64,000 bases of DNA from Streptomyces sp. DT2A-34 (GCF_030499515.1 NZ_JASTWJ010000001.1:4816001-4880000), one strand, 5' to 3'; counted from the first letter of the stretch, positions 49,489-59,340 are shown. The notes: a model not told the origin generated them from the sequence alone. A program made the numbers and translations.

Positions 49489-52400
49489 TCAGTCCCCGCA
49501 CACCTTCCGGTATGCCGCGTCCGGCACATACGTCCGCCACTGCGCCCGCGTCAGCTGCTGCCCGCCCACCCGGGCACACACCCGCTCGGCCACCCGCTCG
49601 GGGCCGACGACGTACCGCTGGAGCGGCACATGGGTCCCCGCCGCGTACACCGTGCCGCTGTCCTCGCTGAACGCCACCGAGACGATCTCCTCGCCCGGCG
49701 TCGGCAGGGGGTCGCCGAGCGGCTGCTGCGTGGCGACGTCCCACAGCTGGAGCGTGCCCGAGCTGCCGCCCACGGCGAGCGTGCGGCCGTCGGGGCTGAG
49801 CGCCAGCGCGCTGACGCCCTCCGGGGTGTCGCCGAGCCGGGCCGGGAAGACGTTGCGCAGGACCCCGGCCTTGTGCCGCACGTCCCCGTCCCACAGCGCG
49901 ACCCGTCCGGTCCCGTCGCCCACCGCCAGCCGTGAGCCGTCCGCGCTGAAGGTGATGGCGCCGATCTGGTCGCCCTGGACGAGGTCCTTTCCGGTCACCG
50001 ACCCGTTCGGGAGGCGGGCGACGCGGTTGTCGCCGACCAGCAGTCCATCGTCGGGGCGGACGGCCAGGTTGCCGCTGTCCAGGCCGGTCACCACGGAACG
50101 GCGGCGGTGGCTCTCCGTGTCCCACACCTCGTCGCGCAATTCTCCGACAGCGGGCGTGCGCACGGCGTACAGCGTGCGGCCGCCGGAGCCCAGGGCGAGG
50201 TCGATGACCGCCCCATCCGAGTCGGCGGTGGCCAGGTCCAGGGTGTCCCGGACCCTGTTGTGGCGCAGGTCCCAGATCGTGATCCGCTGTGGGGCCGCCT
50301 CTCGGCCCGGCGCCGAGACGCCGTAGACGAGCAACCCGCCGTCCGGGCTGAACGCCGTCAGGGCCTGGGTGTCGCCGAGTATGACCTGGTCTGTGCCCTC
50401 CTGAGCGGCGGCCTGGTCTGTGCCTGCCTGAGCGGCGGCCCGGTCTGTACCCGCCAGGGAGGCGGGCACCGGCGGCGACGGCAGCGTCCGTACGACATGG
50501 CCGTCGCGGGTGTCGCGCAGCTGGAAGCGGTAGCCGTTGTCCTTGACTTCGGCGGTGGCGAGGGCGCGGCCGTCCGGGGCGAGGCGGACGCCGGACAGGG
50601 CACTGTCGTCGTCGTGCCAGGCCGGCGTCACCGCCGTCGCCACGTCGAGCGAGTGGACCGTACCGGCCTCCAGGTAGCGCAGGACGGGCTGTTCGGGGTC
50701 CCAGGCGAGGCCGCCGTACGCGTACTGGTTGTTGAGGGAATGCCGGTAGACCGGGGCGTCGGGGTACGACAGCCGCCACACCTTGATCTCCGTACCGTCG
50801 GCCGCCGCCAGGAACTTGCCGTCCCTGCTGAAGGAGGTGTACTCGACGCCCGGGGCCGTGAGATCGGCCAGCAGCCGCCCGGAGCCGGTGTCCCAGACGC
50901 GGATGCCGGACGCGGAGACGGCGGCCATCCGCTGCCCGGCGCCCATGATCAGCGACGAGTCGTTGTCGGCGCAGACGTTCTGGTCCTGCGTCCACTCGCC
51001 GGGCAGCGGCCGGTGGCGGGCGGTGTCCCACACCTGTGGTGGCTTTGCGCCCTGGCCGCCCGTGGGGCAGAAGGCGACCGTGCGTGCGTCGGGGGCCATG
51101 TCCGTGCGGTCGGCCGCCGGGCTCTCGAACATCGACTTGCCGTCGGTGACGGAGCGCACGCGAGCCCGTTCGCCTTCGGGGCCGGTCACCAGATAGGCGT
51201 GGTCCCCGATGACGACGTCGGAGAGCAGCGGCCACGGTCCACCGCCGGTCCAGCGTCCTGTGGCCGTGTCCCACAGCCGGATGCCGTCCGCTCCGCTCAC
51301 CGCCATGACCTTGGCGTCCGGAGAGACCGCCACCACCTCGTGGTCCTCGACCGGCAGCCGGCCCGAGCCGGTGCGGCGGTGCGTGGCCACGTCGTAGGTC
51401 CGCCAGGTGCGGTCCTCGATGTTCAGCAGCGTGCGGCCGGAGGCGGTGAGGTAGCGGAAAGGGGTCTCGCCGGGGGCGGGGTCGGAGAAGATGTCCTGTT
51501 CGGGCTGGGCGAGGGCGCCGAGCAGGGCCCGGCGGGACTCGGGGAGCGGGGAGACGCGCCAGGCGGCGACCCCCAGCAGCATCGCGGCGCGCGGGTCGGT
51601 GGTGCGCAGCGAGTCGGCGACGGCGGCGATGCGGCGGGCGGCGGTGTCGGTGCGCTGCCGCTCGTTGTCGCGGTGCTGGCTCCACGCGGCCAGGCTCACC
51701 ACGAGCGCCACCGCCAGGACGGCGGACAGGGCGGTGACCAGTGCCCGGGATCTTCGGGCGGTCCGCGCGGCGGCCCGCTGCTCGGCCTCCCGGGCCTCCA
51801 GCGCGGCGACGAGGAACCCCCGCTCCGACACGGTGAGCGTGCCGTCGTCGTCCCCGAACAGCTCCTCGGCCCGCGCCAGCCTGCTGCCCCGGTACAGCCC
51901 GCCCGGGTCGCGATCGTGCTCCAGCCAGGCGCGGGCGGCCTCGGTCAGGCGCCGGTGGTGGCGCAGCCGTTCGCGGTCCTCGTCCAGCCAGCCGGACAGG
52001 CGCGGCCAGCAGGTGATCAGGGCCTCGTGGGCGAGCTGGACGCCGTCCTCGTCGGCGGTGAGCAGGCGGGCGCGGGCCAGCCGCTCGACCACCTCCGGCA
52101 CGTCGGGACCGGTCCACTCCGCCAGGTCGGCACGGGTCAGCGGGCGCCGGGTGTCGGGGGTGCCCCGGCCCGGCTCGACCAGCCGCAGCAGCAGCTGGCG
52201 GGCCGTGCGCGCCTGGTCCTCGGTCAGCTGCTCGTACACCTCCTCCGCCGTCGCCGCGATCGCGCCGCGCACCCCGCCGGCCGCCTGGTACGCGGCCAGG
52301 GTGAGCACCCGGCCCTTGCGCCGCCGCCAGGTCTCCAGGAGGACGTGCGAGAGCATGGGCAGTCCGCCCGGCTGGTCGACGACCTCGCCGACGATCCGCG

Positions 52401-53283
52401 CCGCCAGCTCCCGCTCCACCAGCAGCCCGGCGGCCTGCGCCGGCTTGGTCACCGCCTCGCGCAGCTCGTCCGCCGTCATCGGCCCGAGCAGCAGCCCGGC
52501 GCCGGAGACCGCGTCGGCCAGGCCCCGGTGCTCGGAGCAGCGGGCGTAGAAGTCGGCCCGTACGGTGATCAGGACGCGCAGTCGGCTGCCCGGGTACCGG
52601 GCGGCGAGCAGCAGGTCGATGAAGCGGGCCCGTTCCTCGCGGTCCCGGCACAGGGTGAAGGCCTCCTCGAACTGGTCGACCACGACCCAGCTCTCCGGCT
52701 CGTCCTCGGCGGGGGTCAGCAGGCGTCCGTACGTCTCGGCCGGCCGCGCTCCCGGGGTGAGCACCCGCAGCACCGCCGGCCGGATCCCACGGGCGATCTC
52801 CTCGCGCAGGGCGGGGATCAGCCCGGCCCGCAGCAGCGAGGACTTGCCGCTGCCGGACGCCCCGAACAGCACCGCGAACCGGTGGTCGCACACCAGACGG
52901 TGCAGTTCCTCGACCATCCGGTCCCGGCCGAAGAAGAGGTGCCGGTCGCCGGGCTCGAAGCGGGCCAGGCCCCGGTACGGCGGTGCGGTGTCCGCCGACT
53001 CCTGGCACACCGCCTCGGCGACCTCCGCGTCCGCCTCCTTCCAGCGGGGCTCCCACTCCGCGGGGTCGCCGCCGCAGGCCTTGACGTAGCCCTGGACGAC
53101 GGCGAGGGACGGCAGCCGTTCGCCGGCCGCGGCCTGGGACAGCGTTGTCGCGGAGAACCCGGCCGCCTCGGCCATGCGCCGGTACGAGGGAGTGCCGGCG
53201 GCCTTGCGCACCTCGCGGAGATCGTGGGCGAGCCGGGCTATGGGACCGGCTTCCGGGTCCAGGGGTCTTTCAGGGCGGCCCAT
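49489..53283 (-). CDS. nSTAND1 NTPase with N-terminal HTH and C-terminal WD40 propeller (2)
   Basis: 1,264 residues from ATG at 53283 (GGAGG upstream). Same order as the paralogue at 33.4 kb: XRE-like HTH (about 12-85), nSTAND1 NTPase with GASGSGKSS (about 143) and WVVVDQFEEAF (about 201), a membrane helix (about 510-530), then WD40 repeats to the end. A GTDQAAAQ-like triplicate motif from a ~30-bp DNA repeat lies near 50.4 kb. No C-terminal Pro tail. Confidence 0.9.
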   Translation of the reverse strand: MGRPERPLDPEAGPIARLAHDLREVRKAAGTPSYRRMAEAAGFSATTLSQAAAGERLPSLAVVQGYVKACGGDPAEWEPRWKEADAEVAEAVCQESADTAPPYRGLARFEPGDRHLFFGRDRMVEELHRLVCDHRFAVLFGASGSGKSSLLRAGLIPALREEIARGIRPAVLRVLTPGARPAETYGRLLTPAEDEPESWVVVDQFEEAFTLCRDREERARFIDLLLAARYPGSRLRVLITVRADFYARCSEHRGLADAVSGAGLLLGPMTADELREAVTKPAQAAGLLVERELAARIVGEVVDQPGGLPMLSHVLLETWRRRKGRVLTLAAYQAAGGVRGAIAATAEEVYEQLTEDQARTARQLLLRLVEPGRGTPDTRRPLTRADLAEWTGPDVPEVVERLARARLLTADEDGVQLAHEALITCWPRLSGWLDEDRERLRHHRRLTEAARAWLEHDRDPGGLYRGSRLARAEELFGDDDGTLTVSERGFLVAALEAREAEQRAAARTARRSRALVTALSAVLAVALVVSLAAWSQHRDNERQRTDTAARRIAAVADSLRTTDPRAAMLLGVAAWRVSPLPESRRALLGALAQPEQDIFSDPAPGETPFRYLTASGRTLLNIEDRTWRTYDVATHRRTGSGRLPVEDHEVVAVSPDAKVMAVSGADGIRLWDTATGRWTGGGPWPLLSDVVIGDHAYLVTGPEGERARVRSVTDGKSMFESPAADRTDMAPDARTVAFCPTGGQGAKPPQVWDTARHRPLPGEWTQDQNVCADNDSSLIMGAGQRMAAVSASGIRVWDTGSGRLLADLTAPGVEYTSFSRDGKFLAAADGTEIKVWRLSYPDAPVYRHSLNNQYAYGGLAWDPEQPVLRYLEAGTVHSLDVATAVTPAWHDDDSALSGVRLAPDGRALATAEVKDNGYRFQLRDTRDGHVVRTLPSPPVPASLAGTDRAAAQAGTDQAAAQEGTDQVILGDTQALTAFSPDGGLLVYGVSAPGREAAPQRITIWDLRHNRVRDTLDLATADSDGAVIDLALGSGGRTLYAVRTPAVGELRDEVWDTESHRRRSVVTGLDSGNLAVRPDDGLLVGDNRVARLPNGSVTGKDLVQGDQIGAITFSADGSRLAVGDGTGRVALWDGDVRHKAGVLRNVFPARLGDTPEGVSALALSPDGRTLAVGGSSGTLQLWDVATQQPLGDPLPTPGEEIVSVAFSEDSGTVYAAGTHVPLQRYVVGPERVAERVCARVGGQQLTRAQWRTYVPDAAYRKVCGD

Positions 53284-53706
53284 GCGCACGTACCTCCACA
53301 CAGCCGACGAAACCGACGTCAGAGCGGTGACCATACGTCGCGGAACCTTTCGCCCGAGCACGCCCTCGGCGACGTGCAGGCAAATGAAAGGCAACAGGAC
53401 GCGCATCACCGGACAAATCACCACTGATCATGGAATTTAATTGTCCTGACAAAGGAGACGCGTCAATCAATTCTCCGGTCCCAGGAGTCGGTCGCGGAGG
53501 TCGGCTGTCGCGCGGCGGCCGTAAAACGCGGGGTGAACGACACAGAAACGAGTCAGCGGCGGTCATGACGCCCGGGCGAACAGCCCTCCAAAACGCCGAG
53601 AGGAATTGATTGCCCTGGTCAGAAGGGGTACCGAACAATTTTCCGCTCTCCAGTCTCGATCTCGCACCGCCGGATTCCCGGCAGACCGAGCATGCAGGAG
53701 ACCCTC
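53284..53706. other. Divergent region, nSTAND1 (2) / NLP gene
   Basis: 423 nt without a gene. It includes copy B of the 35-nt element, AT-rich DNA near 53430-53450, and the AGGAG ribosome-binding site of the NLP gene. Confidence 0.6.
53606..53640 (+). promoter_or_regulatory. 35-nt element, copy B
   Basis: TTGATTGCCCTGGTCAG...GAACAATT, 66 nt before the NLP start codon. Ends match copies A and C in spacing, and A in sequence. Confidence 0.65.
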
Positions 53707-54555
53707 GTGTCGCAGGCAGTCAAGACCAAGGGCAAGACCAAGAGGACGTCCCGCCTGGGCAAGGCCGCCCTCGTCCTGGGCAGCGTCGCCGCGCTGACCG
53801 TCGGCGTGACCGGCAGCGCCAACGCCGCCCTGCTGAAGCCCTTCGGCTACATGGGCGACGGCGCCGTGAAGCAGGAGATGTTCCAGCCGCTCTTCGACTA
53901 CGACGAGGACGGCTGCTACCCCGCGGCCGCCGTCGACGCGAGCGGCAGACTCAACGGCGGCCTCAACAACAGCGGGTCGCTCGGCGGCGGATGCAAGAGC
54001 AAGCACCTCGGCCAGGCCAACACCTACTCGCGGGCCAAGTGCGACAAGGGCTCCGGCTGGTGCGGCGTCGTCTACACCCTGTACTTCGAGAAGGACCAGG
54101 GCGTCGCCGGCGCCGTCGACAAGTTCGGGCACCGGCACGACTTCGAGGCCACCGTGGTCTGGTACCACGGCAATGACCAGTGGCCCAGCTACGTGTCCGT
54201 CTCCGCCCACGGCAACTACACCACCAAGCGGTTCAACGACGTGGAGCGGGAGGGCAAGCGCTTCAAGGCCGTCTACCACAAGGACGGAAGCCTCCCGCGC
54301 GGCGCCTTCGGAACACACTCCTTCCGCTTCGCCAAGGCGGGAGAGCGGGCGGAGGCGTGGGGCAACGGGAGCTGGGACCGTCCGGCCCTGGTCCCCTACG
54401 ACACCCTGTGGAGCAAGAACCGGACGGCCTGGAACGCGCTGGCGGGCTCCAACTGGGGCAATGCCAACTTCCCCCTGCAGGACAGGGACGACCACTTCCG
54501 CGGCACCCTGAACGCGGCCAAGCCGTCCGGCATCAGCTTCAACGCCTGGAGCTGA
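53707..54555 (+). CDS. NPP1/NLP-family necrosis-inducing secreted protein
   Basis: 282 residues from GTG at 53707 (CAGGAG 6 nt upstream; ATG at 53692 is the alternative). Sec signal ending SANA. The NLP domain includes the signature GHRHDFEATVVWYHG, where the family consensus is GHRHDWE, and a Cys pair in DEDGCYP/GGGCKS. NLPs bind plant sphingolipids and permeabilise dicot membranes; a Trp-to-Phe change may alter activity. Terminator downstream. Confidence 0.92.
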   Translation: MSQAVKTKGKTKRTSRLGKAALVLGSVAALTVGVTGSANAALLKPFGYMGDGAVKQEMFQPLFDYDEDGCYPAAAVDASGRLNGGLNNSGSLGGGCKSKHLGQANTYSRAKCDKGSGWCGVVYTLYFEKDQGVAGAVDKFGHRHDFEATVVWYHGNDQWPSYVSVSAHGNYTTKRFNDVEREGKRFKAVYHKDGSLPRGAFGTHSFRFAKAGERAEAWGNGSWDRPALVPYDTLWSKNRTAWNALAGSNWGNANFPLQDRDDHFRGTLNAAKPSGISFNAWS

Positions 54556-54573
54556 CACCCGGCGCCCACAGCC

Positions 54574-54616
54574 GCCCCCGGCGGGGACACTCCCCCCTGT
54601 CCCGCCGGGGGCTTCC
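54574..54616 (+). terminator. Terminator of the NLP gene
   Basis: A long GC stem (GCCCCCGGCGGG and CCCGCCGGGGGC with flanking ACA/TGT) and a short loop, followed by TTCCCC, 18 nt after the stop. Confidence 0.85.
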
Positions 54617-54802
54617 CCATGCCCACCGGCTCATTCACACCGGCTCGTTCACACCCGGCTCTTACACACGGCTTAACCCTGCTGTCAGTGCGATGACCTA
54701 GCCTGCGATCGCTTACTGGCTGCGGTGCACGCGCGCCCCTGCTGCCGCGTCCGCTCTCATCGCTTCTTTCGCTTCTTTTCGTTCCGGGGGGTTCGAAAAA
54801 CC

Positions 54803-56800
54803 GTGCGCAGACACACTCTTCCGACCGCGACGGCACTCGCGGTCCTCTTCAGCTCGGTCGCCCTGGTCGCGACCGGCGCCGGGTCGGCCGCCGCCGACTC
54901 CAGCACGTCCCTGCCACTGAAGTCGACCGGCGACGTCGTCGTCGACGGGGTCCACCAGCGGGTCTTCATCAGCGACCCGACCGCCGGCCAGGTCCTGGTC
55001 ACCGACTACGCCGGCACGGTCGTCGGGACCGTCGGCTCACTGCCCGGCGTCCACGGCCTGGAGCTGTCGCCCGACTCGGGCACCCTGTACGCGGCCGTCG
55101 CGGACGCCGACGCGGTCGTGGCGATCGACACGGCCACCGCGACGGAGGCCCACCGCTACGCCACCGGCACGGCCGGCCCCGAGTACGTGGCCCTCACCGG
55201 CGGCAAGATCTGGTTCAGCTACGGCGCCGGGGGCGACGGCAACATCGGCTCGCTCGACCTGAGCGGCACCGACCCGGTCGTCACCCTGGGCCAGGACACG
55301 AGCCGCACCTTCTACGACGCTCCGATCCTGGACGCCTCCGCGGGCGCCCCGGGCACACTGGTCGCGGGTGCGCCGAGCCAGAGCCCGGTCGTACTCGCCG
55401 TGTACGACGTCTCCTCAGGCACCGCGAGCCGGACGGCGTACGCCTTCGACCCGGGCAACACCGGCGGCGGCAACCTCGCCGACCTCGCGGTCACGCCGGA
55501 CGGCAAGGACGTCATCACGGCCAGCGGGGCCCCGTACTACCAGGCGGCCTACAAGCTCTCCGACCTCTCGGCGGACGGCAAGTACGTCACCAACACCTAC
55601 CCGAACGCGGTCGACATCGCCCCGAACGGCGACGTCGCGGCGGGCACCTTCTCCTGGTACGACCCGGACGTGCACGTCTTCAAGCAGGGTGTGTCGACCC
55701 CGCTGAAGCAGTACGACTTCCCCAACACCGGCACCAGCAGCGGCACCGACACCCTCGCCGCGCGCGGCCTGGCCTGGGCGCCGGACGAGAGCAAGCTGTT
55801 CGCGGTGTCGAAGAACGACAGCGACGCCTACTCGCTGCGCGTCTTCGACGCCCCGACGAAGGCGTCCACCACCCTCACGGCCGACGCCCCCGCCACGGCG
55901 ACCCGCGCCAAGCCCCTGACCGTGACCGGCGCGCTGAGTTCCCCGGTGGCGTTCCCGGCGGGCACGACGCTCTCGGTCACCCGCACGGACGACGAGTCGC
56001 CCGCCGGCAAGTCCCTCGGCACGGCGACCGTCGCCGCGGACGGCTCGTACTCCTTCACGGACACCCCGCCGGCCGGTGGCAAGGTGACCTACACCGTGAC
56101 CTACGCGGGCGACGCCGACCACGCGGGCGCCACGGCCGCCGACTCGGTGACCGTCGCCAAAACGGCGACCACGCTGACGCTGAACAACAACCTCAAGGTG
56201 TACGGCTACGGCAGCAACGTCAGCTTCACCGCGCACCTCGGCACCACGTACAAGAACCGCACCGTGGAGATCTGGGCCGATCCCTACGGCTCCGACAAGC
56301 CCAACACGCTGGTCAGGAAGGGCACGGTCGACTCGGCGGGCAACCTGACGGCGACCGTCCACCTCACCCGGGACACCAAGGTCAGCGCCAGGTTCACGGG
56401 GGACACGCGCTACTCCGCGAAGACGACGACCAACACCGTCTACACCAAGGTGGCGATCTCGACCTCGCTGACCGGGGCCTACAAGACGGCCACCGCCTGG
56501 AACGCGAAGTACTACTACTTCCGCCAGTCCAAGGACCCCGTCTACAACACGACGATGACGATGTACCCGGGCCGCAAGTACCAGTTCCAGATCCAGCAGT
56601 TCTACAGCGGAGCCTGGCACACGACGACCACCGAGTACTTCGGGCTGGACAGCTACGGCAAGGACTCCGTCCTCCTGGACGACAACCCGCCCACGGGCGT
56701 CCGCTTCCGGCTCCGCTCCTCCTACATCGACACGACGTCGGGCGACAACGTCAACGCGACGACGTACGGCGGCTGGAAGTACTTCACCTTCACCCGCTGA
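54803..56800 (+). CDS. Large secreted beta-propeller/Ig-like repeat protein
   Basis: 665 residues from GTG at 54803. Sec signal ending AAA. Residues ~35-340 are YVTN/NHL-like propeller blades (VVVDGVHQRVFISDP, GLELSPDSGTLYAAVADADA, DLAVTPDGKDVITASG). Next come two Big_3/Ig-like domains (VTGALSSPVAFPAGTTLSVT, TYAGDADHAGATAADSVTV) and a C-terminal Tyr-rich domain. Resembles Streptomyces surface propeller proteins; ligand unknown. Confidence 0.85.
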   Translation: MRRHTLPTATALAVLFSSVALVATGAGSAAADSSTSLPLKSTGDVVVDGVHQRVFISDPTAGQVLVTDYAGTVVGTVGSLPGVHGLELSPDSGTLYAAVADADAVVAIDTATATEAHRYATGTAGPEYVALTGGKIWFSYGAGGDGNIGSLDLSGTDPVVTLGQDTSRTFYDAPILDASAGAPGTLVAGAPSQSPVVLAVYDVSSGTASRTAYAFDPGNTGGGNLADLAVTPDGKDVITASGAPYYQAAYKLSDLSADGKYVTNTYPNAVDIAPNGDVAAGTFSWYDPDVHVFKQGVSTPLKQYDFPNTGTSSGTDTLAARGLAWAPDESKLFAVSKNDSDAYSLRVFDAPTKASTTLTADAPATATRAKPLTVTGALSSPVAFPAGTTLSVTRTDDESPAGKSLGTATVAADGSYSFTDTPPAGGKVTYTVTYAGDADHAGATAADSVTVAKTATTLTLNNNLKVYGYGSNVSFTAHLGTTYKNRTVEIWADPYGSDKPNTLVRKGTVDSAGNLTATVHLTRDTKVSARFTGDTRYSAKTTTNTVYTKVAISTSLTGAYKTATAWNAKYYYFRQSKDPVYNTTMTMYPGRKYQFQIQQFYSGAWHTTTTEYFGLDSYGKDSVLLDDNPPTGVRFRLRSSYIDTTSGDNVNATTYGGWKYFTFTR

Positions 56801-59243
56801 CCTGCAACTGCCGCAGCCGCTGATGGACGTTCTCCAGAGCACCCCGTCGGCGGCCCGGCACCCGGCCCCTCAACTCCGCGAGGGCGGACCCCAGTTCGCG
56901 TACCGCGGCCGTTTCATGGATCTGCCCCCACTGATGATGGGCCCGATCCACGGCGGCCTCCACGGCGGGCGCGTCCGGGGCCTGCCCCGCGGAGAGCCGC
57001 GCCGAGGCGACCGTCAGCCAGGTCCGGCAACTGCGCACCGGGTCTCCCGCCAGCATCGCCAGATCCGCCCGGACCTCGATCCAGTGCAGGGCCTCTTCCG
57101 AGTACGGCCCATGACTACGCACAGCAACCTGCTCATGATGCGCAGCCAACGCATCAGCCTCCCCGGCCCGCCCCGCCTCGACAGCGGCAGCGATGTCGCC
57201 GTGCGGGTCACTCGGCAGGGGGGTGTGGGCGGGGGCCCACGCCGGGCTGGGGGCGAAAGCGAGGGCGGGGTTGGGGGCGAGGGTTGGCATGGGGTTGGGG
57301 GCGGGGGGTGGCGTGGGGTTGGGGGCGGGGGGTGGCGTGGGGTTGGGGGCCACGGCCGGCATGGGGCTGGGCGCGGAAGCCGATGCGGGGGTGGGCGCGG
57401 AAGTCGGCATGGGGCCGGGCGCGGCGGTCGGCATGGGACTCGACGCGGAAGCCGATGCGGGGCTGTGGGCAGGGATCTGCGGGGGACTCTGCGCCGGGAT
57501 CGGCGGGAGGTTCTGCGTGGAACTGGGCACAGAAGCCGGCGCGGGGCTCGGCGCGGAAACCGCCGCGGGAGCCGGGGCGGAGCCTGGCGCGGAAGCCCCC
57601 ACGGACGTCGGCACCGCGTTCGGCGCAGAAGTCGAGGCGGAGCCGTGGGCAGACGCCTGCGGGGGACTCTGCCCCGGGACCAGCGGCAGATTCTGCGCGG
57701 AACTGGGCACAGAAGCCGGCGCGGGGCTCGGCGCGGAAACCGCCGCGGGAGCCGGGGCGGAGCCTGGCGCGGAAGCCCCCACGGACGTCGGCACCGCGTT
57801 CGGCGCAGAAGTCGAGGCGGAGCCGTGGGCAGACGCCTGCGGGGGACTCTGCCCCGGGACCAGCGGCAGATTCTGCGCGGAACTGGGCGCAGAAGCCGGC
57901 GCGGGGCTCGGCACGGAAGCCGCCGCGGGAGCCGGGGCGGAGCTCGGCGCAGAATCCGGGGCGGAGCCCGGCGCAGAATCCGGGGTGGGACTCGACCCGC
58001 TAGCCGCCACGGAAGGGGACACCGCATTCGCCACAGAAGCCGAGGTAGAGCTGTGGGCAGACGCCTGCGGGAGGCTCTGCCCCGCGACTGGCGGGAGACT
58101 CTGCGCGGGACTCGACGCGGAACTCGGCGCGGAAGCCGACGCGGAAGCCGACGCGGGGCTCGACACGGGACTCGGCGCAGAAGCCGACGCGGAGCTCGGC
58201 GTGGAGATCGGTCCCGCAGGCGATGCAGGGCTGTGGGCAGGGGCCTGCCCTGGCATCGGCGGGAGGTTCTGCTCGGTGCTCGACGCAGGGCCCGGTGCGG
58301 GACTCTGCGCAGGCGCCGGCGGGGGATTCTGGGCGGGGCCCGGCATGGGGGCCGACACAGGGCTTTGCGCGCCACCCGGCACCGGGCCCTGCGCGGAACT
58401 CTGCCCACCCGGCATCGGCATCGGCACGGAACTCTGCCCACCACCCGCCACCGGCATCCGCCCGGAACTCTGACCAGCCCCCGCCACCGCCACCGCCACC
58501 GGCACCAGTACCGGCACCGAACTCTGCGCAGCACCCGGCACCGGCGTGGAGCTGTGCGCGGCATTCGGTGCAGGGGTCGCTGCGCGGGTCGGTGCAGGGA
58601 ACTGGGTCGGGCCCTGGGCGGTCAGGATGATGTCGGTGCCCGGGCCGGAGTCGGGGGCGATTCGGGACAGGGCCTGTTGGTGCAGTTGGTCGAGGGGTGG
58701 GCGGAGGCCGCTGCGCAGGAGGGTGGCGACGGCCTTCATGTAGGCCGGCGTCGCCACCGTGCGGCGGTTCGGCGGGGGCGCGATGCGGCCGTACACCGTG
58801 TTGTTGCGGCCCGAGTCGAGGGGGTGGGCGAGGAGCCACTCCCAGGCCTCGGCGTCGGCGTGCAGGTCGAGGAGGAGGGTGGTCGAGCCCGGTGCGCGCA
58901 GACGCAGTTCCTCGCGGAACCAGTGCCAGGGGAAGCCGGTGTAGCGGACGGTCGCGGGCGTCGTACGGGCCAGCGCGAGGTGGGGCAGGTGCTGGCGGCG
59001 GTCCAGTTGCAGCTGGCCGGTGACGAAGACGGTGAGCGGGGCGGGGGCGGCCGCGGCGGCCCGCAGGCGGGTGAGGACGGCCTGCGGTTCCAGGGGGTCG
59101 GCGAGTTCCACGACGTTCGCCGTGTCCGTGCCGGACAGCACCGTCGGCGGGACCGCGGCGAGGACGGGGAGCACGGAGGCGGCGTCCACCAGACAGCCCT
59201 TGGCCGCCGGTGCGGCGGCCAGCAGCAGCACGGTTCCGGGCAT
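56790..59243 (-). CDS. Large Pro/Ala/Ser-rich protein with conserved ends
   Basis: 817 residues. The first ~220 residues look folded (TVLLLAAAPAAKGCLVDAAS, HWFREELRLRAPGSTTLLLD, GRNNTVYGRIAPPPNRRTVA), as do the last ~130 (helical, TPR-like, HHEQVAVRSHGPYSEEALHW). Between them ~450 residues are Ala/Pro/Ser low complexity, expanded by a 180-bp duplication. The start follows GGGAGGG. The N-terminal region recalls caspase-like domains, unproven. It overlaps the stop of the preceding convergent gene by 11 nt. Confidence 0.8.
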   Translation of the reverse strand: MPGTVLLLAAAPAAKGCLVDAASVLPVLAAVPPTVLSGTDTANVVELADPLEPQAVLTRLRAAAAAPAPLTVFVTGQLQLDRRQHLPHLALARTTPATVRYTGFPWHWFREELRLRAPGSTTLLLDLHADAEAWEWLLAHPLDSGRNNTVYGRIAPPPNRRTVATPAYMKAVATLLRSGLRPPLDQLHQQALSRIAPDSGPGTDIILTAQGPTQFPAPTRAATPAPNAAHSSTPVPGAAQSSVPVLVPVAVAVAGAGQSSGRMPVAGGGQSSVPMPMPGGQSSAQGPVPGGAQSPVSAPMPGPAQNPPPAPAQSPAPGPASSTEQNLPPMPGQAPAHSPASPAGPISTPSSASASAPSPVSSPASASASASAPSSASSPAQSLPPVAGQSLPQASAHSSTSASVANAVSPSVAASGSSPTPDSAPGSAPDSAPSSAPAPAAASVPSPAPASAPSSAQNLPLVPGQSPPQASAHGSASTSAPNAVPTSVGASAPGSAPAPAAVSAPSPAPASVPSSAQNLPLVPGQSPPQASAHGSASTSAPNAVPTSVGASAPGSAPAPAAVSAPSPAPASVPSSTQNLPPIPAQSPPQIPAHSPASASASSPMPTAAPGPMPTSAPTPASASAPSPMPAVAPNPTPPPAPNPTPPPAPNPMPTLAPNPALAFAPSPAWAPAHTPLPSDPHGDIAAAVEAGRAGEADALAAHHEQVAVRSHGPYSEEALHWIEVRADLAMLAGDPVRSCRTWLTVASARLSAGQAPDAPAVEAAVDRAHHQWGQIHETAAVRELGSALAELRGRVPGRRRGALENVHQRLRQLQVSG
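57519..57888 (-). repeat. Perfect 180-bp tandem duplication inside the Pro-rich protein gene
   Basis: 57519-57708 and 57699-57888 are identical over 190 nt at a 180-nt period (60 codons). A third, diverged unit precedes it (about 57340-57518). In-frame length change makes this a natural hot spot for size variation. Confidence 0.9.
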
Positions 59244-59340
59244 CGGTCCCTCCCCATCCCCCGTCGATCACGTACGGCAGCACCGTAACCGCTGCGGCTG
59301 CGAACGGGGGATCTCAGGACCGCAAACGTCCATTTCCGTC

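Noticed and set aside
47958..49529. 523-codon minus ORF as one protein
   Set aside because: It threads through pieces of several genes in the wrong frame; only short parts match known domains.
56823..59288. 821-codon plus-strand ORF
   Set aside because: Reflects the low-complexity repeats of the minus-strand gene; the conserved ends exist only on the minus strand.
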